Positions 33,104-44,722 of a stretch of DNA of 64,000 bases are shown piece after piece (positions within the stretch are counted from its first letter, which is position 1; every line of letters starts with the position of its first letter). This stretch comes from Spizellomyces punctatus DAOM BR117 (Eukaryota > Chytridiomycota > Chytridiomycetes > Spizellomycetales > Spizellomycetaceae), in NCBI RefSeq assembly GCF_000182565.1, contig NW_015971541.1, forward strand, positions 458,067 to 522,066, read 5' to 3'. Below the pieces are notes generated by a model. The model was not told the origin of the DNA. It did not search any database and was given only the letters and a program-made list of their open reading frames with translations. A program made the position numbers and the translations under genes.

Positions 33104-33879
33104 ATGGACACACTGCCAGACGCATCTGAAGCTGACATCTCTCTATCTCCTCAGGAGCTCGAGGTAAGTGTGCATGTACGTCCAAAGCAGCAACCAAACG
33201 GATTCTTACCCGAATCAGATTCTTCGTGACCAATACTTGACTGAAGGCGAAAAACCTCGGCCTCAAACCAAATTCAATTACGCTTGGGCACTTGGTGCGT
33301 ACAGTGCTATCTAGCGATACGACTAACGTTGGCTGACCTCTTTTCTCTCCAGTACGAAGTCGTGTGCGGACCGACCAGCAAGAGGGTATCAAGTTATTGC
33401 ACGGTACGTTTTGGTACATGTATACTGCTCAGATACATGTTGCTAAATGGAAATCTCTCTAGAAATTTACCGCGACCTTCCAAGTCGACGCCGGGAATGC
33501 TTATACTACCTTGCATTGGGGGAATACAAACTAGGCAACTATCGGGTATGCAGCTGAAGGTAGAATGCATCTCTGCTCACCCTTAATACTAAATCCTGTA
33601 ACTCACTGGACAGAATGCTCGAAAATACAATGAAACACTCTTACAGCTTGAGTCGCGCAATAACAAAGCATTGTCCTTGCGAAAATTAATCGATGACAAA
33701 GTCAAATCTGGTGAGCGTCCTTGTCCGTAGATCGGATTGACCAAAACAAGAAGTGTACTGATTGGTTCATGTCAATTTCAGAGGGTCTCGTTGGTATGGC
33801 GATCGTGGGGGCAGCGGTTGCGGCTGTCGGTTTGATCACGGCCACATTGTTCAAGCGCCCGTCCAGCGATCACCGATAG
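33104..33879 (+). CDS. FIS1: Mitochondrial fission 1 protein
   Basis: Six exons (33104-33163, 33219-33294, 33353-33403, 33463-33545, 33614-33710, 33782-33879) give 154 residues, the normal FIS1 length. Seen are the two TPR-like repeats: [33 protein letters not shown] and [20 protein letters not shown], then a C-terminal tail anchor [20 protein letters not shown] with basic residues after it. FIS1 sits in the outer membrane of mitochondria and peroxisomes and helps recruit the dynamin that divides them. All junctions are in phase. Identification is certain. Confidence 0.95.
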
Positions 33880-34122
33880 CTAATCAGTACGAAACAAGTG
33901 ATTTGTGTGGGACCTTCTATTGTAATCGGAGCTGGAAGTTGCATGAACTATGATCTACATCCTACGTGCATCCATTGACGTTACTTCTAACATTGATCAA
34001 ATGGGGCAACACATGACGGTTGCGCCTGCTACGCACAAACCATAACATTTGACAAAGCCATGTTATTACTATAATATAGTTAAAAAATAATGATAAGAAC
34101 AAATGCTGCCGACTACTACTCA

Positions 34123-36381
34123 TCAAGTCCAAATATCCTTCAAATATCTCCCTTTCTTGCCCAAGTCAGCCAACAAAGTCAATGCTTCGACTCCATCCTT
34201 TGCCCCTCCATTCTGAACAATTATATCAGCTAGCGCCTGGTTGACCTCCTTGGCCATCGCGACACTTCCGCAAACGTAGACGTAGGCTCCACACTCATGT
34301 ACAAGATCCCACACTTCCGTGCCCAACGCACGTATCCCATCTTGAACGTATTTGTACCGTATTTGGTCGGGCGTGACGTCCTCCCGTGAAGTGCATACCA
34401 ACAGTCGCGATAGGGATCCTCCTTTGACATAGGTATCAAGATCGGACTCGTAAAGGGCATCGCCGTCAGCAGATGCAAACCGGCGACCATGAAATAGCCA
34501 CATTGCGCCAAATGACGATGTCCCAGATGAACGCAGGTGGTGGCGATGTGCAAGGAAAGACATAAACGGAGTGATGCCTGTTCCGGCGGCTATCATTATG
34601 ACGGGTGCGGAAGGGTCTTCGGGTAACCGGAACGGCGCGGTGATTTCAGAGATTGGTTTGGGGAAAATGGGAATATATAATTCCTGGTCGCTCAGCTGGT
34701 CACGCACGTTCTGTGCAGACTTCTTTCCGGTCAGTACGTCCAACCACGTTGAGCAAAGACCTGAGATGGGTTTATTGTATGGTGCGGGGGTGCGATATTC
34801 AACAGTGTTGAAAGCGAATGTGACGGAATCTTCCTTAACTAGCCGTGACGTCGCAACGGAATAGTATCGGGGTTGTAGGTGGGGAAGCGTTTCAAGCAGG
34901 CGCGCAAGAGGTGGCTGACAGTTTGGAAAGGTGTGCAGGATATCCAAGAGGGTGGACTGCTGTGGACGTAAGTCTCGGTAAGCACCTGCACCCTGAGCAC
35001 TGGCAAGGAAGTAGAGAGTCTTCTTCTCTGTCGGGTCAGATGTATGTTCCGCAAGCACCCGCAGGAAGGATTTCTTGGGAAGAGAATGGAGATCCAAATA
35101 GTATTTAAATGCCTCGTACACCGTTACGGGCGTCTTGGTCTCAAACGGCAGGCCTTGAAGGGCAGCCGCTCCTTTTGCTGTTACCCGCAGCAATCGTGTA
35201 GGCTCCAAACTGAGCCTTTTCAGAAGCGGTAAAACCAACCCATCTGGATTTGGACATACAATGCCAAATGCGTCTCCAGGAGCGTACTCCCAACCCAGTC
35301 CAGTAATGTTGAGCTCAATCTCAAGGACACGCTTCAGTGCCTTTGGGCCAGTCAGACAGCGAACGCCAGCGATCTTCGCCTTGAAGGGATTGGCAGCGGT
35401 GTAATCAAAAGGAGACCCAATAATCTGGGTGTCACGTATGAGACAAGGCAATATGACACTTTTTTCAATTGGTCGTCCCTGGTCCTCTAGCTCTACATCC
35501 AGATACTCGGTTGGGATCTTCGCTACGTTCGTGAGTTGGGTTGCAGATTCAAGCGCTGCTTTGGACACGACAATAGGAACGGGAGTACACGATGTGGCGT
35601 CGAGACGCTCGTGCTCCTCAGCATTCAACGGGGCTAGAAAAGCATTTGCAACTGAAGATTTATCTCCAGAGTCGCCGCCATTAGCAGTCTTGGAGACCTC
35701 GTTCACGGATGAAACAGGCGCAGAAGCTTTCCCATCGCTCGACTTTGGAACGATGTCGTTAGTGTTGGCGGATTCCCCGTTATCTTTCTTCCCATCAGCG
35801 ACAGCCTCCCCAACAGACTTTTTCTCGGCGCCAAGCTTGAGAGAAAATTTCCCATCTTTCTCCGCCCGTTCCTCAAAAGCCTTTGCTTTCTCTTCATCAT
35901 AACAAGCAACCTGCGGCAAGGCTTTCCAAAGCGTTTCTATCCAAGGATCTACGACAGCCTCCAACCCTGTCGCATCGTCCGCAAACCCTCTTGGTGTAAA
36001 TGGTACGGCGCCCACGTCCGTCATTTTTTTCTCCAATCGTTTCGCGGTGTTACAGAAATTACTGTAATTGGTATCACCGAGTCCAAGTATCGCATACTTT
36101 TTGCCTTTCAACCCCTCGAGCTCGGGTGCCTTCGCTCTCCGCAACCACCTCCAGAATTTTGTCGCATTATCAGGTGGATCTCCGTCACCGGTTGTCGAAG
36201 CTACTATTATGATTGCATTGTCGCCCGTGAGGTTGGCTTTTGCGTGGTCGTCGAGTGAATGGCATGTTGAAATGTATCCTCGTGCCAGAGCCTCCTCATG
36301 AATGTGTTTTGCTATCCATTCAGCGTTCCCTGTTTGAGATGCGAACAATACCGCTAGCGATTCTGCCAGATCAGCTGTCAT
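34123..36381 (-). CDS. Methionine synthase reductase (diflavin reductase)
   Basis: A single exon of 752 residues. FMN domain: LFASQTGNAEWIAKHIHEEA, VASTTGDGDPPDNATKFWRW, LGLGDTNYSNFCN and FADDATGLEAVVDPWIETLW; the last, with TGDGDPP, is typical of MTRR. A Lys/Ser-rich linker of about 130 residues follows. FAD/NADPH part: PRYYSVATSR, GLCSTWL, MIAAGTGITPFMSF, YVYVCGSVAMAKEVNQAL and the aromatic C-terminus GRYLKDIW. It would reactivate cobalamin-dependent methionine synthase, so the organism probably uses vitamin B12, which most studied fungi do not. I use ATG 36381 because upstream in-frame codons lack an ATG. NR1/Tah18-type is the alternative; the motifs favour MTRR. Confidence 0.85.
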   Translation of the reverse strand: MTADLAESLAVLFASQTGNAEWIAKHIHEEALARGYISTCHSLDDHAKANLTGDNAIIIVASTTGDGDPPDNATKFWRWLRRAKAPELEGLKGKKYAILGLGDTNYSNFCNTAKRLEKKMTDVGAVPFTPRGFADDATGLEAVVDPWIETLWKALPQVACYDEEKAKAFEERAEKDGKFSLKLGAEKKSVGEAVADGKKDNGESANTNDIVPKSSDGKASAPVSSVNEVSKTANGGDSGDKSSVANAFLAPLNAEEHERLDATSCTPVPIVVSKAALESATQLTNVAKIPTEYLDVELEDQGRPIEKSVILPCLIRDTQIIGSPFDYTAANPFKAKIAGVRCLTGPKALKRVLEIELNITGLGWEYAPGDAFGIVCPNPDGLVLPLLKRLSLEPTRLLRVTAKGAAALQGLPFETKTPVTVYEAFKYYLDLHSLPKKSFLRVLAEHTSDPTEKKTLYFLASAQGAGAYRDLRPQQSTLLDILHTFPNCQPPLARLLETLPHLQPRYYSVATSRLVKEDSVTFAFNTVEYRTPAPYNKPISGLCSTWLDVLTGKKSAQNVRDQLSDQELYIPIFPKPISEITAPFRLPEDPSAPVIMIAAGTGITPFMSFLAHRHHLRSSGTSSFGAMWLFHGRRFASADGDALYESDLDTYVKGGSLSRLLVCTSREDVTPDQIRYKYVQDGIRALGTEVWDLVHECGAYVYVCGSVAMAKEVNQALADIIVQNGGAKDGVEALTLLADLGKKGRYLKDIWT

Positions 36382-36730
36382 GGCAAATAATCTCAATGCA
36401 GAGTTCCACCCAGCGCGGAAGTATGTAAAAAACGGTCCCAAAAACGCTGCCCAAAACCTGGGGAAAAGTCGAGCAGCTCGCAGTTGATCACGTGAAAGCT
36501 ACAAACCATTGACTCGAATCGGCGAAGATTGGTTTGGAAAGTTATCTAACCAGGTCTAATGTACGCTACTGCTGCAACGTTCCTACTTAACAGCTGCAGT
36601 CTACCACTTGCCTTTAACAATGATAGAACAATTTGGACGATGAATATTGGCTATGAAAATGAATTTGTCTACATTGATTCTATATAATTTATAAACAAGA
36701 GAATTTGAACATAAATCATCTGCCATAAAA
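36382..36730. other. Intergenic region, no gene seen
   Basis: About 350 bases between the start of the methionine synthase reductase gene and the 3' end of ATP23. AT-rich; no frame of interest. Confidence 0.5.
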
Positions 36731-37640
36731 CTATGGGATTTCATCAAAAGGCGCTGTATCCTTGAAACAGCTATCCCACACTACTCGTACTGCATCCTCC
36801 GCCACTCTCTCCTCCTGACACTGTGGCAGCTGCTTCAATTCTGCAATCGCGCGCCGCTTAACGCATGCCTACAAGTAATAGCCAAATAAATTTCATGAAC
36901 CTTGATTAAAAACAAATGGAACTGAACATACCTGATGGTGCTTTGCAACAGAGAAGAATCCTCGTCTCAACTCCCTTGTGAATTTGCAATCCCCACTCAA
37001 ACTCGCTGCCCGAATTGCAGAACAAGCGTAATGCTCGCAATTGTTCCAATCAACCTTTGTGGTACATTGGTCATAGGCATGAATCAGCTCGTGCGTCATG
37101 GTGTCCTCCATGTGCTTTTTCGACAGGAAACTGTTTTGGCAGAGAATAATCTACAGAGTTACTAGGTTAGCATCCGTTTTCCAAGATGCGGATGACATCC
37201 AATGAAGATAGCTACCCCATAATCCGGCGCAAACCCTCCAGCTCTTGTTACTTCACATGGAGTGCATCGGAAATGATCTTCTCGAAATGGACAGCCTGCC
37301 TTTTCAAGGTTATCCATCATAAACTTTACCATCGGACCTGTCAAGAAGAAATAGTCAAACTTCAAGGTCGACCTAGCACGCCCTGGATTATCTCATTATA
37401 CATACTGCTTTGCAGCAGCTTCTTCTTCCACCTCTCACAGCGCGCATTCTCCCGTTCCTCCTGTTGGGTTGCTGCCTCAATGTTCTTCGCCTCCTTTGCG
37501 GCCGTTTCGTGGGCGGTTAAAGGTCTGGGAGTGAGAAAACTAGACAATGTCTCTCGCCATCGCACAAAGGATGGATCCTCTTTTCCGTCATCGTTATTGG
37601 CAGCACCTGCCGACGGCCGTGAAGTTTCGGAAGTCGACAT
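36731..37640 (-). CDS. ATP23: Mitochondrial inner membrane protease ATP23
   Basis: Four exons (37640-37406, 37337-37216, 37150-36932, 36868-36731) give 237 residues. Key pieces: CERWKKKLLQSSPMVKFMMD, GCPFREDHFRCTPC, GGFAPDYGIILCQN, and the metalloprotease site DTMTHELIHAYDQC with HExxH, followed by DWNNCEHYACSAIRAASLSGDC. ATP23 matures Atp6 and assists F1Fo ATP synthase assembly in the intermembrane space; its many cysteines are typical of Mia40 clients. The protein fits the family throughout. It lies between two diflavin reductase genes on the same strand. Confidence 0.93.
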
Positions 37641-37891
37641 GCGTAGGTACTAGTAGATCGGTGATCTTCGAAGCAGCACAGACGATCATCACCGCTTGCT
37701 TGATGACTCAATACGCGTGACGCACCCGTTGCTATGTAAACGAATATAAACAAACGAGTATTATTCCTGCGGTCGAAACCGCAGAATTCTACACGCGCTG
37801 TCGCATAATATTATCTATCTCTGTGGCTATACTTCCGCTTAAAAATACCGAACAATGCAATGATTCTGAAGACAACCTAGATGATCCTACG

Positions 37892-40674
37892 CTACGACCA
37901 CACATCTTCCAAGTAGCGTCCTTTGGTCCTCAAGTCCTTAACCCAAGCCTTCGCCTTATCCTCACTGGCCATGCCACCAAACTTGAGTGCAAGCTCAGTG
38001 AGAGCATTCTGCACATCATGCGCCATGTGTTTCGCATCACTGCAAAAATAAATACGCACATAAGTAACCCTTCCACTGGTCCCAGGGATACTTTGAATAC
38101 TACTCACCCGCAAACATAAAAGTAACCTCCCATTTCGCCCATCATTTTCCATACATCCTTTCCATTATCTCTTACCATGTGTTGCACGTATACCTTTTTT
38201 CCCTCATAGCGACTGTATGCTTTGAACACCTTCAAATCCAAATCGACCTGCCCACTCGCAACCCCCTTTTCCATTGCCTCAAATTCTGCCCGATACAAGA
38301 AATCCTTGTCGGGATGCCGGCATCCGTAGAACAGCCAGGTTGGTCCAACTTTCATTTCGGGCGAGGTAGACGCAAGGTGGTACCTTTCACGGACAAACGC
38401 TCGGAATGGTGCGACACCTGTTCCAGGACCCACCATTACTACGGGCAGGCGAGGGTTGCGGGGTAACTTGAAATTCGATGTTCGGATATACAAGGGAAGG
38501 TAGAACTTGGGAATGGGGATCGGCTCAGTCTCCGAATGATTATTCAAAACGCCAGCTTCCGCCTCTAGACCACTTCTCGCTTCATGGAGCCTTTGCAACC
38601 ACGACGTTGCAATACCTTGCTTGACAACAACATTTCCTTCCTTGCCATCTTTGACGCGATGTGATGGGAACTGAGAAGGCAGAGCATATCGAACCATTAC
38701 AGCTGTGACGCCTACATGGTTGGGCTCCTCTTTGGACGACGATGAGATGGAATAATACCGAACGGCGATGCGGGGCAGTAGTTCTCCGAGTACCACTGCT
38801 ATTGGTACCTCTATGCTTTGGAACACGTCCAGGACGTCAGCAAGATCCTTGCGACTTCGCTCAATCAGTGGAACATATAGTTCTCGATTGTCTGCTAGCT
38901 CAAAGAGCAAGTCACGCTCTGCAGTGTCCTTGCAATACTTTGCAAGAATCTAATTGATTGCAGGAGAAAAGTAAAAACGGAGGTTAACCGCACGACTTAC
39001 TGATTACTAAATCCACCTTGTGCAGCACATACCTCAAGCTGATACTGCTTCACAATGGCAGCTAGGTCCAAGTAATGCAGTAAGGCTGTCCGAACAGTAC
39101 AGGGCACAGGGAACGGGACTTTGGCGCTCTCTGCCGCCATATTTTGTTTGTTCGGCTTCAAAATTACAACCTTGTCAAGTTCTTCTTCCGTTAATCCCAA
39201 CGCCTTCGCCAATCTCATCAAGTGCTCCTCATCATTGACGGGCCAAACGCCGACATGGTCCCCGGTCTCATACTTCAGGCCGCTACCCGATATATCCAGG
39301 TCAACGTGTAAACAATGACGTTCAATTCGCACTTTGGTATTCTCCACCAAGTACCGCTTGTGGCCAGCACGGGGCATGTGATACGTGTTGTCAAAGGTAT
39401 ACTCGTCGTGCACATCGATGAACAGTGGTTTACTTGTCAAAATCCTGCCGTAATGGGGATGCTTTGCATCGTACGCAATCTTTCTACTTCTGTGCGGCGA
39501 GTACGCTCTTAGTAACAACACCCCTGTGTGCGCCAACTCTTTCGTCCTAATTTTATGCAATCTCATACATACCTTACTTCAACAAACTTCTCTCCAACGC
39601 CACTATCTACCATCTCGTAATCTTCTTCACCATCCTGTGCCTTTTGCCACCGCCTGGGTTTGCCCGCACTGTATTCACCCCAGAATACCTGGGCTTGTGA
39701 TATATTTGTGGCAGGAGCGATTTCGAATAGCGGGACGTGAGGCTTGTCCCGCTGACCTATAGAGCCAGCATCCTCGACGTTGAAATACTCGGCCATGGCA
39801 GCAAGGATACTCGGTTTCCACGCGAGGAAATCTTCTTCCATACTGCACCACGAGCGAACCATTTAGTAACATTCAGGATGTAATGAAGCTGGTACCACCT
39901 ACCTAGCGTCATCGTCACCCTCGCCGCGTTCCCCGATACGTACACCTCCAAGGCTTTTCAAACGTTTATCAAGCCTTCGGCCAATAGCATTGTAATGTTC
40001 GTATGTTTTGTTGCCCAGGCCAAAGACGATATATTTGAACCCATCCAGTGCATCATCCTCCAGTGGATCATCTCCGCCGTCGTCCTGTCCTCCGTCATCT
40101 TCTCCTTTTCCCTTTCCAGCCATGATCCAGTCGTAAAACTCTACAACGTTATCAGTGGGTTCACCTTCCCCATATGTAGCCATGAAGAAGCCACAAAGCC
40201 ATTTCTTCCCCTCTGCCTCGCCTGGCCATCTTGTGAGCTCGGTCATATCATATTCTTCCGGGTCACATATGAGAGTAGGTATGTTGAAGTGCGTTGTTGT
40301 GTCCTTTGCAATCCGCGTTGCAAGGTCTTCCGCTGTTCCCGTTTGCGAGCCATAGAAGAGAATGAGCTGGGAGGGATGATCTAGGGCCTGGAGCTTTTTC
40401 AAAATAGACTTTTTTCCATATGCCCTGTGGACCCAAACAAGTCAGCTACAATCGACATTTAGACATGCTGCAACAATGATTGTCCGACTTACCGAGGACT
40501 CTCTGCAGATCCCGGTTTAACACTTCCGGCGGGACCGCTCGACGCCGCCACAGATCCTGCACCCCCAACAGTAACCGTCTTGGAGCCGCTATCTTTAAAA
40601 TACCGGATATACACCGCAGTGAGAATAGCAATCACCGTCAAGATGATAATATCGGTCGTGTCCAGTAACGCCAT
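37892..40674 (-). CDS. NADPH-cytochrome P450 reductase
   Basis: Six exons (40674-40493, 40424-39903, 39842-39573, 39489-39033, 38949-38108, 38039-37892) give 806 residues. The N-terminus has a membrane anchor (DIIILTVIAILTAVYIRYF) for the ER. FMN domain: LILFYGSQTGTAEDLATRIA, FMATYGEGEPTDN and VFGLGNKTYEHYN, with a Gly/Asp-rich insertion (GKGEDDGGQDDGGDD) before the last. FAD/NADPH domain: VRYYSISSSSKEEP, VGPGTGVAPFRAFVRER, FYGCRHPDKDFLYRAE and the end RTKGRYLEDVWS with the stacking Trp. It passes electrons from NADPH to P450s such as CYP51. Family call is certain. Confidence 0.94.
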
Positions 40675-41484
40675 GCTTCGTATACACTAATGAAAGTATC
40701 AGTGTTAACTGCTGTCGAGGACACAGATGGGCCCTACTGCTGGTAAACCGGCTTTCGGTGTTCCGAAGTGGCAGCGCCAGGTTCGCAGCCGCTCCCGCTT
40801 CGCCTTGTCCGTTCAACGACTATTGTTGCCATATCAACAAGTCATTTATCCCATTTGGATAGATGAGGTGATCACTCTCCAGCCGTGGCAAGAGCGAATG
40901 GCGAAGGCATTCAATGAACATTTCTGTTTGCATTTCAGTTGAATGTCATGTACGCACCACGCATGTTCAATTTGGGACATGACACAAGTGATGCTGCAGT
41001 AGTCCAACCAATGTTTCTTGATGTGTGCAACGGGGAGTCCAAATGGACAATCAGCTCTTACAAGTGTTTTTTTAATCCTTCACGTAGATGGTGCATGTAC
41101 TGGTCCTCCAGTAGATTTCACTTTCAAGCATCCAGATAATACTACTTGAGAGTTCCTTGTTTAAGCGTGGTGCCCAACGCAGCTGCCGTACAACTAGCAG
41201 AAGCGGGTCCACAAAACTGAGCGAGATGCTTACACAATGATACGACCAACTACCGCCGTGATTTCGCAGCCGACTTGTTGCTAGTACGAGCTCTGCATAC
41301 TAATCTTCTAGATTGAAAATGCCTCCAGAGATCTACTAGTGTGCTGCCTGTTCATGCCAACCAATAAGCTGGTAAGCCATGACGTAACCATGATCCAATT
41401 GGAACAAAATCCGGTTGTAGTGCAAGTGGCTCCAACCAGACCTGGGATGACTTGAGGCCCGCTGGATATCAAAACGCACAAGAA
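40675..41484. other. Divergent upstream region of the P450 reductase and SEN2 genes
   Basis: About 810 bases with no convincing gene. A short ATG frame at 40727-40942 (71 residues) has no motif and overlaps what should be promoter or 5' UTR. No tRNA-like box was found. Confidence 0.45.
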
Positions 41485-43080
41485 ATGTCTTCCGCCGTAC
41501 CCTCGCACGAGCAGTCATCACCGCCTAGCGATTTCGACACGACGGGCGCCACTCAGGACTCATTGCAGAGCACGAAACGTCCAATCCGCAAGAATGACCG
41601 GCACCTCTTTCAGAACCCTTTTCCGCTACAAATTAGCAAAGAAGAGCCACTCAAGGGTTTCTTCTTGCCAATCACTATTGCATCCTTCCTTCAATATCTC
41701 TTCCAGTCGTTCAGTTCATTAATACCTTTCCGTAAACCTCCATTGCCACCCTATGAAGGAGTTCTTGTGGGAGAGTCTGGTTGCGTGTGGATATTACAAG
41801 ACGGAAAGGCCCAAGTGGACAGGGCCTTGCGCTGGGAACAGGAGTTTAAGCGGAAAAGCACCATTGCCCTGGAAGCTGGTTTGACTCATGCTCTTGGATT
41901 GGGTCTGTGGAGAGGTGGCTTTTTTGGAAAGGCTACATTATCGCGTGGCGAACCGACCTGGTGGAAGAGAATGGCAAGGGATGGACAAAGTACCGAGGGA
42001 GAAAGTGAGTACATCATCCAAGAAGTAGTACTAGTCGTCGGGGAGTTACAAAATTGCACCGTCAGAAACCTTGCTCTAACATCATATCTAATCACAGGTC
42101 TCGCTGCACGCCGACGCGCCATGAGGACCGCTCAAAGGCGTAATGTGCCGCAGCCGCCATCGGAACCTAAATCCACGACGAGCATGTCATCCTTTTCAGA
42201 CGGATACGACTCATTAGTGTCGACACCGTACGCAGAAGGCTTGGGTTGGGGTGTTCTCACTGTCGATCCCGAACGATATCAACTGACGCCAGAAGAGGCG
42301 TTCTTCCTTGCCTACGGCCTAGGTATTTTGGCTGTAAAAGAATCGGAAGAGGTAAACTACTACTTTTGTATATCCATCTGAGATGTCTCTGACCCTAGAC
42401 TAGGGTGACATACTTGAACCATGCGAACTGTGGTCAAAACTGCGATCCCATCCAAATGCACTCACATTTGCTTCACAACTGGTGGGGCCTGAAATAATGA
42501 CGACCTCAAAACTCTCGAGCGAATTCGCTGTCCGTTATGCTGCGTATCATTATTACAGAAGTCAAGGGTGGGTTGTCAAATCAGGCATCAAGTTTGGAAC
42601 CGATTATGGTAGGTTTCTTAAATGTTCATCATCAATTCATCACCGATCTCAAATGTCATTTTCTGTAGTCCTTTATAGACGAGGCCCGATTTTTCGACAT
42701 TCCGAGTACGTTACGCGTAAACTTCTTCGTTTCATGTATAGCAATCTCATCTCCCACTGGCTGTAGTTACGCGGTAGTTGTTGTTCCGAGCGTCTCAGAC
42801 ACTGCACACAGGGATACCCTACCCGATATACCCGCACGAACCTGGGTATGGGCGTTGAGCGTAAATCGTGTCTGCGCACAGGTTAATAAGGTATGACAGA
42901 TCTGTAAGTTCATGCATCAGGGAACATTCATTAATGTGAACGTAGCGAGTTCTTTTGTGTCACGTCGTGGTACCATCAGATATTACGCGGAAGGAACTGG
43001 CCGACCCAACCTGTATCAAGCGGTTTGCCATATGGGACGTGTGCATCGGACGATGGGTACCCGAAAAAACCAGAGATTGA
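41485..43080 (+). CDS. SEN2: tRNA-splicing endonuclease catalytic subunit Sen2
   Basis: Six exons (41485-42004, 42098-42351, 42404-42608, 42669-42705, 42767-42890, 42946-43080) give 424 residues. The C-terminal nuclease domain reads AVRYAAYHYYRSQGWVVKSG, IKFGTDYVLYRRGPIFRHSD then YAVVVVP, and WALSVNRVCAQVNKRVLLCH, ending IGRWVPEKTRD. The Tyr of DYVLY, the His of FRHSD and the Lys of VNKR correspond to the Sen2 catalytic triad. Earlier parts contain LQISKEEPLKG and PPYEGVLVG typical of fungal Sen2. The enzyme cuts pre-tRNA 5' splice sites. The donor at 42706 (gtacgt) and the acceptor at 42945 were chosen because they restore the conserved frame. Confidence 0.92.
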
Positions 43081-43216
43081 AAAGCGGCAGTCAAAGTCTT
43101 TTTAAATATCATCTAATTTCTGTAATATTTATAAGTAGATTTGCCAGTCTTTCGCATTGATATGTAGATACTAGAGCTTGTGTCCATATGTAAACAGAGA
43201 GTGCGTCGGTCGGCGC

Positions 43217-43937
43217 TTATGGGATAGGGGAGACAACAAAAGAGTGGGATTTCAGCGCTTGGTATGCGGGACGTGAAAGAGAGTTTTTCGCAACACGGAT
43301 GTCAGTGTTGATGTCGTCTATCAAGGCATCTAGATCATATCGTGTCAATGGCCATATTCGGGTGAAATAGAAAAAACAGAATACTACCTAGAGATTCGTA
43401 ATTTTTCTCGGCACGAATGTAACCAGTCACAATGATCCGTAGTTCTTCGCCATAAAAGTCTTGGGGATAATCATGGATGATATGTACCTCCTGTAAGTTC
43501 ACCAATGAATACCAAAAGAACATGACAACATCCGTGGCAGCTTAAAATAAAGGAACACACCGCAGATCGCTTTTCGTTTTTGTAATATGGATTCCAGCCA
43601 AAACTCATCACCATTGGGTGGACTTCTGGGCATGAGCCGACACTTGCCCATCCGTAGTAAATTCCCGTGTCAATAACCTTTCCCGCTTCGTCTGCGACTT
43701 CCTCGGGAAGGTTTGCTAAAGGCAAAACGTGAGAAGCGCAACTGGTACTCCAAAAGGGACGATTCCGCGAGACAGGTTCTGCTGCTATCTAAACAAACCG
43801 AGGAAGAACATACCAGTTGGGATTCCCAATTCTCTGCTCCCCCTTCCGAACCCTTTGGATACCGCGCCCTTCAGATATACAGGGAAGGGTGGTTGAGGAG
43901 TCTCTTCCCCGGCAATACTAGGTCGTCGTTCAGACAT
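43217..43937 (-). CDS. FMN1: Riboflavin kinase
   Basis: Four exons (43937-43814, 43715-43561, 43490-43388, 43329-43217) give 164 residues, right for the eukaryotic enzyme. Motifs: LKGAVSKGFGRGSRELGIPT with ANLP after the first intron, [48 protein letters not shown] and GYIRAEKNYESLDALIDDI. The PTAN segment binds ATP and Mg; the Glu of RSAEVH is near the catalytic site. It phosphorylates riboflavin to FMN, the cofactor of the two diflavin reductases found 3-10 kb away. The start is the first ATG of the exon. Convergent with SEN2, with 136 bases between stop codons. Confidence 0.94.
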
Positions 43938-44149
43938 TGGAATGGGATGAGCGGCAGGCTGACAAATGTGGGGAAAGCTGCCTCGGCAAAGTTGGCGATC
44001 CCAGCCTTAGCTAATGCGTCCTGTTGCCATGGCAATCACAAATGAGTCGTTGATCCTGCAAGCAGATCGGCTTGGAGCTTAAACGACGGATCTCTTCGTT
44101 CTGACCCAAGAGTTCTTCCTTCTTCCTACCCCTTCTCCTCCCCTCCATC
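43938..44149. promoter_or_regulatory. Shared upstream region of FMN1 and uS14m genes
   Basis: 212 bases between divergent start codons. Pyrimidine-rich just before the uS14m ATG (ccttctcctcccctcc). No other motif is evident. Confidence 0.45.
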
Positions 44150-44533
44150 ATGCCCCTTTCCAATATCATCCGAGACAAACTTACTCGGCTCTGTGTAGCC
44201 GAAAATGAAATCACACGCGAAGCCCTCCGGCTTATAGCACGAGACAAGTCTGGAAAGTATACCCTGAACGACCGCATTCGTGCGCAATTGGAGCTTCAAA
44301 AATTGCCAAAATATTCACGGCCAACAGCAGTTCACAACAGATGTGTAGAGAGTGGAAAGACAAGGGTATGTGCAAGACGACTCGTGTCATAGATTTCAGC
44401 TGCCTGAGCTCACCTATAGTGTACCGTTATGCGGACATAGGGTCATGTAACCGATTTCAAGGTTAGCCGAATCGTCTTCCGAGAAAGAGCGTTGGCGGGT
44501 GAGATACCGGGGGTGAAAAAGAGTTGTTGGTAG
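44150..44533 (+). CDS. Mitochondrial small-subunit ribosomal protein uS14m (MRP2 type)
   Basis: Two exons (44150-44365, 44441-44533) give 102 residues. The uS14 signature is present: RIRAQLELQKLPKYSRPTAV then HNRCVESGKTRGHVTDFKVS, and the end FRERALAGEIPGVKKSCW, equivalent to the universal GxxPGxxKASW terminus. The intron falls just after GKTR. The protein helps build the head of the mitoribosome small subunit. There is no obvious long presequence, as in other fungal MRP2 proteins. Firm identification. Confidence 0.93.
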
Positions 44534-44722
44534 AGCAACGTGGAGTTCAGGAAGGGTTTATTTATTCTAGCTGCGTTTGGAGAAGAGGAGGGTCGCAACG
44601 ACTTGTTCTTGCAGCAAAAGCGCTGATCAGATGCTGGTTGAGCCAGTCGGATCAACTCTTTGTTTTTTCTCATCAGTAAAATACATAATGGCATAAGAAA
44701 CATTGAATTGGAAAGAAGGAAA

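Noticed and set aside
36382-36441. Longer N-terminus for methionine synthase reductase
   Set aside because: The extension begins at TTG and has no ATG; the family starts directly at the FMN domain, so ATG 36381 is used.
34123-40674. Idea that the two diflavin reductases are a recent tandem duplication
   Set aside because: Their motifs belong to different subfamilies and their intron patterns share nothing.
40727-40942. 71-residue plus-strand frame between the P450 reductase and SEN2 genes
   Set aside because: No motif, and it sits where the promoter or 5' UTR of the flanking genes should be.
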